Shown piece by piece: positions 5,651-7,352 of a DNA stretch of 7,352 bases. Positions within the stretch are counted from its first letter, which is position 1. Each line of letters starts with the position of its first letter. Position numbers and translations under genes: made by a program. The stretch spans positions 1 through 7,352 of the forward strand of contig JANXVP010000299.1 of assembly GCA_025351615.1 (NCBI GenBank), in the 5' to 3' direction. The notes below the pieces were generated by a model. It did no database searches. It was not told the origin of the DNA and saw only the letters and a program-made list of their open reading frames with translations. The DNA is from Ramlibacter sp. (GTDB lineage Bacteria; Pseudomonadota; Gammaproteobacteria; Burkholderiales; Burkholderiaceae_C).

Positions 5651-7067
5651 ATTCAAAGTTCTCGTGGTGGATGATGAATTGGCATTTTGCCAGCTTCTTT
5701 CGCAAGTGATTCGCGACGCTGGCTACGACGTCAGCACAGCAGTCAACGGCAGCGACGCCATGCGGATACTCGCTTCTGGCGAGATCGACGTGGTCCTTTG
5801 CGATATTTGCCTGCCCGACACGGACGGGATCAAGTTATTGTCCCAGGTGCGCGCCGCCGGCATTGGTGCGATTTTCATCATGTGCACTTCCTTCGCGTCG
5901 GTGGATACGGCGGTGAAGGCTCTGAAGGCCGGCGCCGCGGACTACATCGTGAAGCCGGTCAGCAATGACGAGATCATTCACAGGCTGCGGCAAATCGAAG
6001 GCGTGCACAACCTGCGGGCCGAAAACCGGGCCCTGCGCGAAATCGTCAGTGGACGGGACGACGACAGCTATGGCTTTATCAGCCCAGCCATGCTGGAAGT
6101 AGAGCGCCTCATCGACAAGGTCGCGGCCACCGACAGCATTGTGCTCATCACTGGCGAAACCGGAACCGGAAAAGGTGTCATCGCGCGTTTGATCCACCGG
6201 CGAAATGCGCTCAGGGATGGGCCATTCATTCCGGTCAATTGCAGTGCGATTCCCCAGCAGCTGCTGGAAAGCGAATTCTTCGGCCACACCAAAGGGGCAT
6301 TTACCGGCGCCGACAAGGCGCGTAAAGGACTTTTTCTGGCCGCCAACAGAGGCACGCTGTTCCTTGATGAGGTCGGCGAATTGCCGCTCGATCTGCAGCC
6401 AAAGCTGCTGCACGCAATCGAGGAAAAGAGGGTTCGTGCCGTCGGGAGCGAGCAAGCGCTCGATGTGGACGTAAGGATCATCGTGGCGACCAACCTCGAT
6501 CTGGCCGAGCAGGTCAAGCAAGGCGCATTTCGTGCAGACCTATTCTTCCGTCTGAGCATGTTTCAGATCCGCATTCCGCCGCTGCGTGAGCGGACGCAGG
6601 ACATCCCAGGGATGGTGAAATTCTTTCTGAAGCGTTGCGCCAAAAAGGGAGCCAAGGAAACCGAATTCACGATCGACCCGGTTGCAGAAAACATCCTCAC
6701 ATCGTACCCGTGGCCGGGGAACATCCGCGAACTCGAGAACGTGATTTCCAGGGCCTGTATTATGGCCAACACCGATCGGATCACAGTTGCCGACCTGCCT
6801 CCGGAGTTGGTGGTTGATCGCAGCGGTGGGCTTGGCCGAAGCGCTTCCGACAGGCCCTTGTCGCCCGATCATGGATTGCGCGAGAAGCTGCGGCGACTCG
6901 AGGGGCAAATCATTTTTGATGCCCTGCATAGCTGTGGCGGAGATCGGAAGGCGGCCGCGGATCTGCTTGGAATACATGTTTCGAGCCTGTATCGCAAGCT
7001 GGAGGAGTGTGCAGAATTCGGTTTGCTGAGTCCCGAGACGACGGAGGCTGGCTTCTTCGCTTCCTGA
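5643..7067 (+). CDS. NtrC-family sigma-54-dependent response regulator
   Basis: The product is 474 residues from ATG 5643; a TTG at 5625 would add six residues and is less likely. The receiver domain (about 3-120) has acidic Asp10/Asp11, phospho-acceptor Asp54 (VLCDICLPDTDG), Thr82 and Lys104 (VKPVS). The AAA+ domain (about 145-375) has Walker A GETGTGKG (171-178), GAFTGA (218-223, the loop that contacts sigma-54) and Walker B LFLDE (239-243). It also carries likely arginine fingers in FRADLFFRL (Arg297, Arg303) and sensor II WPGNIRELEN. A Fis-type helix-turn-helix ends the protein (about 420-455, DRKAAADLLGIHVSSLYRKLEE). Everything needed for phosphorylation-dependent activation is intact. 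The gene overlaps the kinase stop by 8 bases, implying translational coupling. A strong sigma-54 promoter in front of the divergent tetraheme cytochrome gene is the obvious local target; this is inferred, and other targets may exist elsewhere. Confidence 0.95.
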   Translation: MPKFKVLVVDDELAFCQLLSQVIRDAGYDVSTAVNGSDAMRILASGEIDVVLCDICLPDTDGIKLLSQVRAAGIGAIFIMCTSFASVDTAVKALKAGAADYIVKPVSNDEIIHRLRQIEGVHNLRAENRALREIVSGRDDDSYGFISPAMLEVERLIDKVAATDSIVLITGETGTGKGVIARLIHRRNALRDGPFIPVNCSAIPQQLLESEFFGHTKGAFTGADKARKGLFLAANRGTLFLDEVGELPLDLQPKLLHAIEEKRVRAVGSEQALDVDVRIIVATNLDLAEQVKQGAFRADLFFRLSMFQIRIPPLRERTQDIPGMVKFFLKRCAKKGAKETEFTIDPVAENILTSYPWPGNIRELENVISRACIMANTDRITVADLPPELVVDRSGGLGRSASDRPLSPDHGLREKLRRLEGQIIFDALHSCGGDRKAAADLLGIHVSSLYRKLEECAEFGLLSPETTEAGFFAS

Positions 7068-7100
7068 TCACGGGTTTGTGTGCGATTGAGTGAGCTGACT

Positions 7101-7142
7101 CTTCGCGAGGGTCGCCTTTTAAGGGCAGTGGCGCCCGCGAAG
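7101..7142. terminator. Imperfect hairpin between convergent genes, possible bidirectional terminator
   Basis: CTTCGCG (7101-7107) pairs with CGCGAAG (7136-7142). Inside this stem GG and CGCC pair with GGCGCC, leaving A and GT bulged and a loop of about 13 bases. It begins 33 bases after the regulator stop and ends 13 bases beyond the stop of the convergent gene. Neither strand has a T-run after it, so it may act with Rho or as a transcript stabiliser. Confidence 0.4.
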
Positions 7143-7155
7143 CCAGTTGGGTGGA

Positions 7156-7352
7156 TCAGAAGCCTAGCGACTCGACAATCGCTACGAGGTCGGTAAAGGT
7201 GGCTTCCTCGAGCTTCCGCGCCAGCGTCGCCTTGTCCAGGCCTTCGCATTCGAAACGGGTCAGTCCTACCTCGAAGGGAAGTTCGCGGATTTCCAGAGGA
7301 GACATGAATCCGATGTCGCAGAGGTGTGCGATGCACAGGCGTTCCGGCCCGG
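7156..7352 (-). CDS. Partial protein of unknown function (5' part outside window)
   Basis: A minus-strand frame is open from the right edge to TGA at 7156-7158 and gives the last 64 residues of a protein. I do not recognise the family. The tail is rich in acidic and Leu residues, reads like a folded helical domain (for example LDKATLARKLEEATFTDLVA, ending VESLGF) and has three cysteines (LCIAHLCDIGF and FECEG) without a CXXCH motif. The residue composition is ordinary for a real protein, and the stop lies just past an intergenic hairpin, which supports a genuine gene end. It converges on the regulator gene, so it is probably not part of that operon. Confidence 0.6.
   Translation of the reverse strand, partial: GPERLCIAHLCDIGFMSPLEIRELPFEVGLTRFECEGLDKATLARKLEEATFTDLVAIVESLGF

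Overview
The window is GC-rich bacterial chromosome, most like a betaproteobacterium with a c-type cytochrome-based respiratory chain. This rests on gene style, TTGAT-N4-ATCAA (FNR/Anr-type) boxes and a sigma-54-dependent two-component system. The assignment is inferred by eye, with no database search. I saw no tRNA, rRNA, CRISPR array, insertion sequence or prophage gene.

Layout: two gene groups diverge from a roughly 470-base non-coding region (2345-2818). The leftward group holds a secreted tetraheme c-type cytochrome (1298-2344), a factor-independent terminator (1241-1284), a small periplasmic monoheme cytochrome c (879-1205), and the 5' part of an NHL/six-bladed beta-propeller lipoprotein that runs off the left edge (1-771). 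The rightward group holds a CcmI-type cytochrome c maturation protein (2819-4078), a membrane sensor histidine kinase (4133-5650) and an NtrC-type sigma-54 response regulator (5643-7067). The last two overlap by 8 bases. A convergent gene of unknown function enters from the right edge (7156-7352), with a large imperfect hairpin between it and the regulator gene.

How the parts may work together: a near-consensus sigma-54 promoter (2394-2409) faces the tetraheme cytochrome gene, and the divergent operon encodes a complete sigma-54 activator with an intact GAFTGA loop. FNR/Anr-type boxes lie upstream of the lipoprotein gene (844-857) and of ccmI (2718-2731). The most economical reading is a self-contained, oxygen- and signal-responsive electron-transfer module. 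In it, the kinase and regulator switch on a multiheme cytochrome and are co-transcribed with a factor that delivers apocytochromes for haem attachment. The individual gene families are well supported by motifs. The regulatory circuit and the CcmI link are inference. The pairing of an orphan ccmI with an NtrB/NtrC-like pair is the most unusual point.
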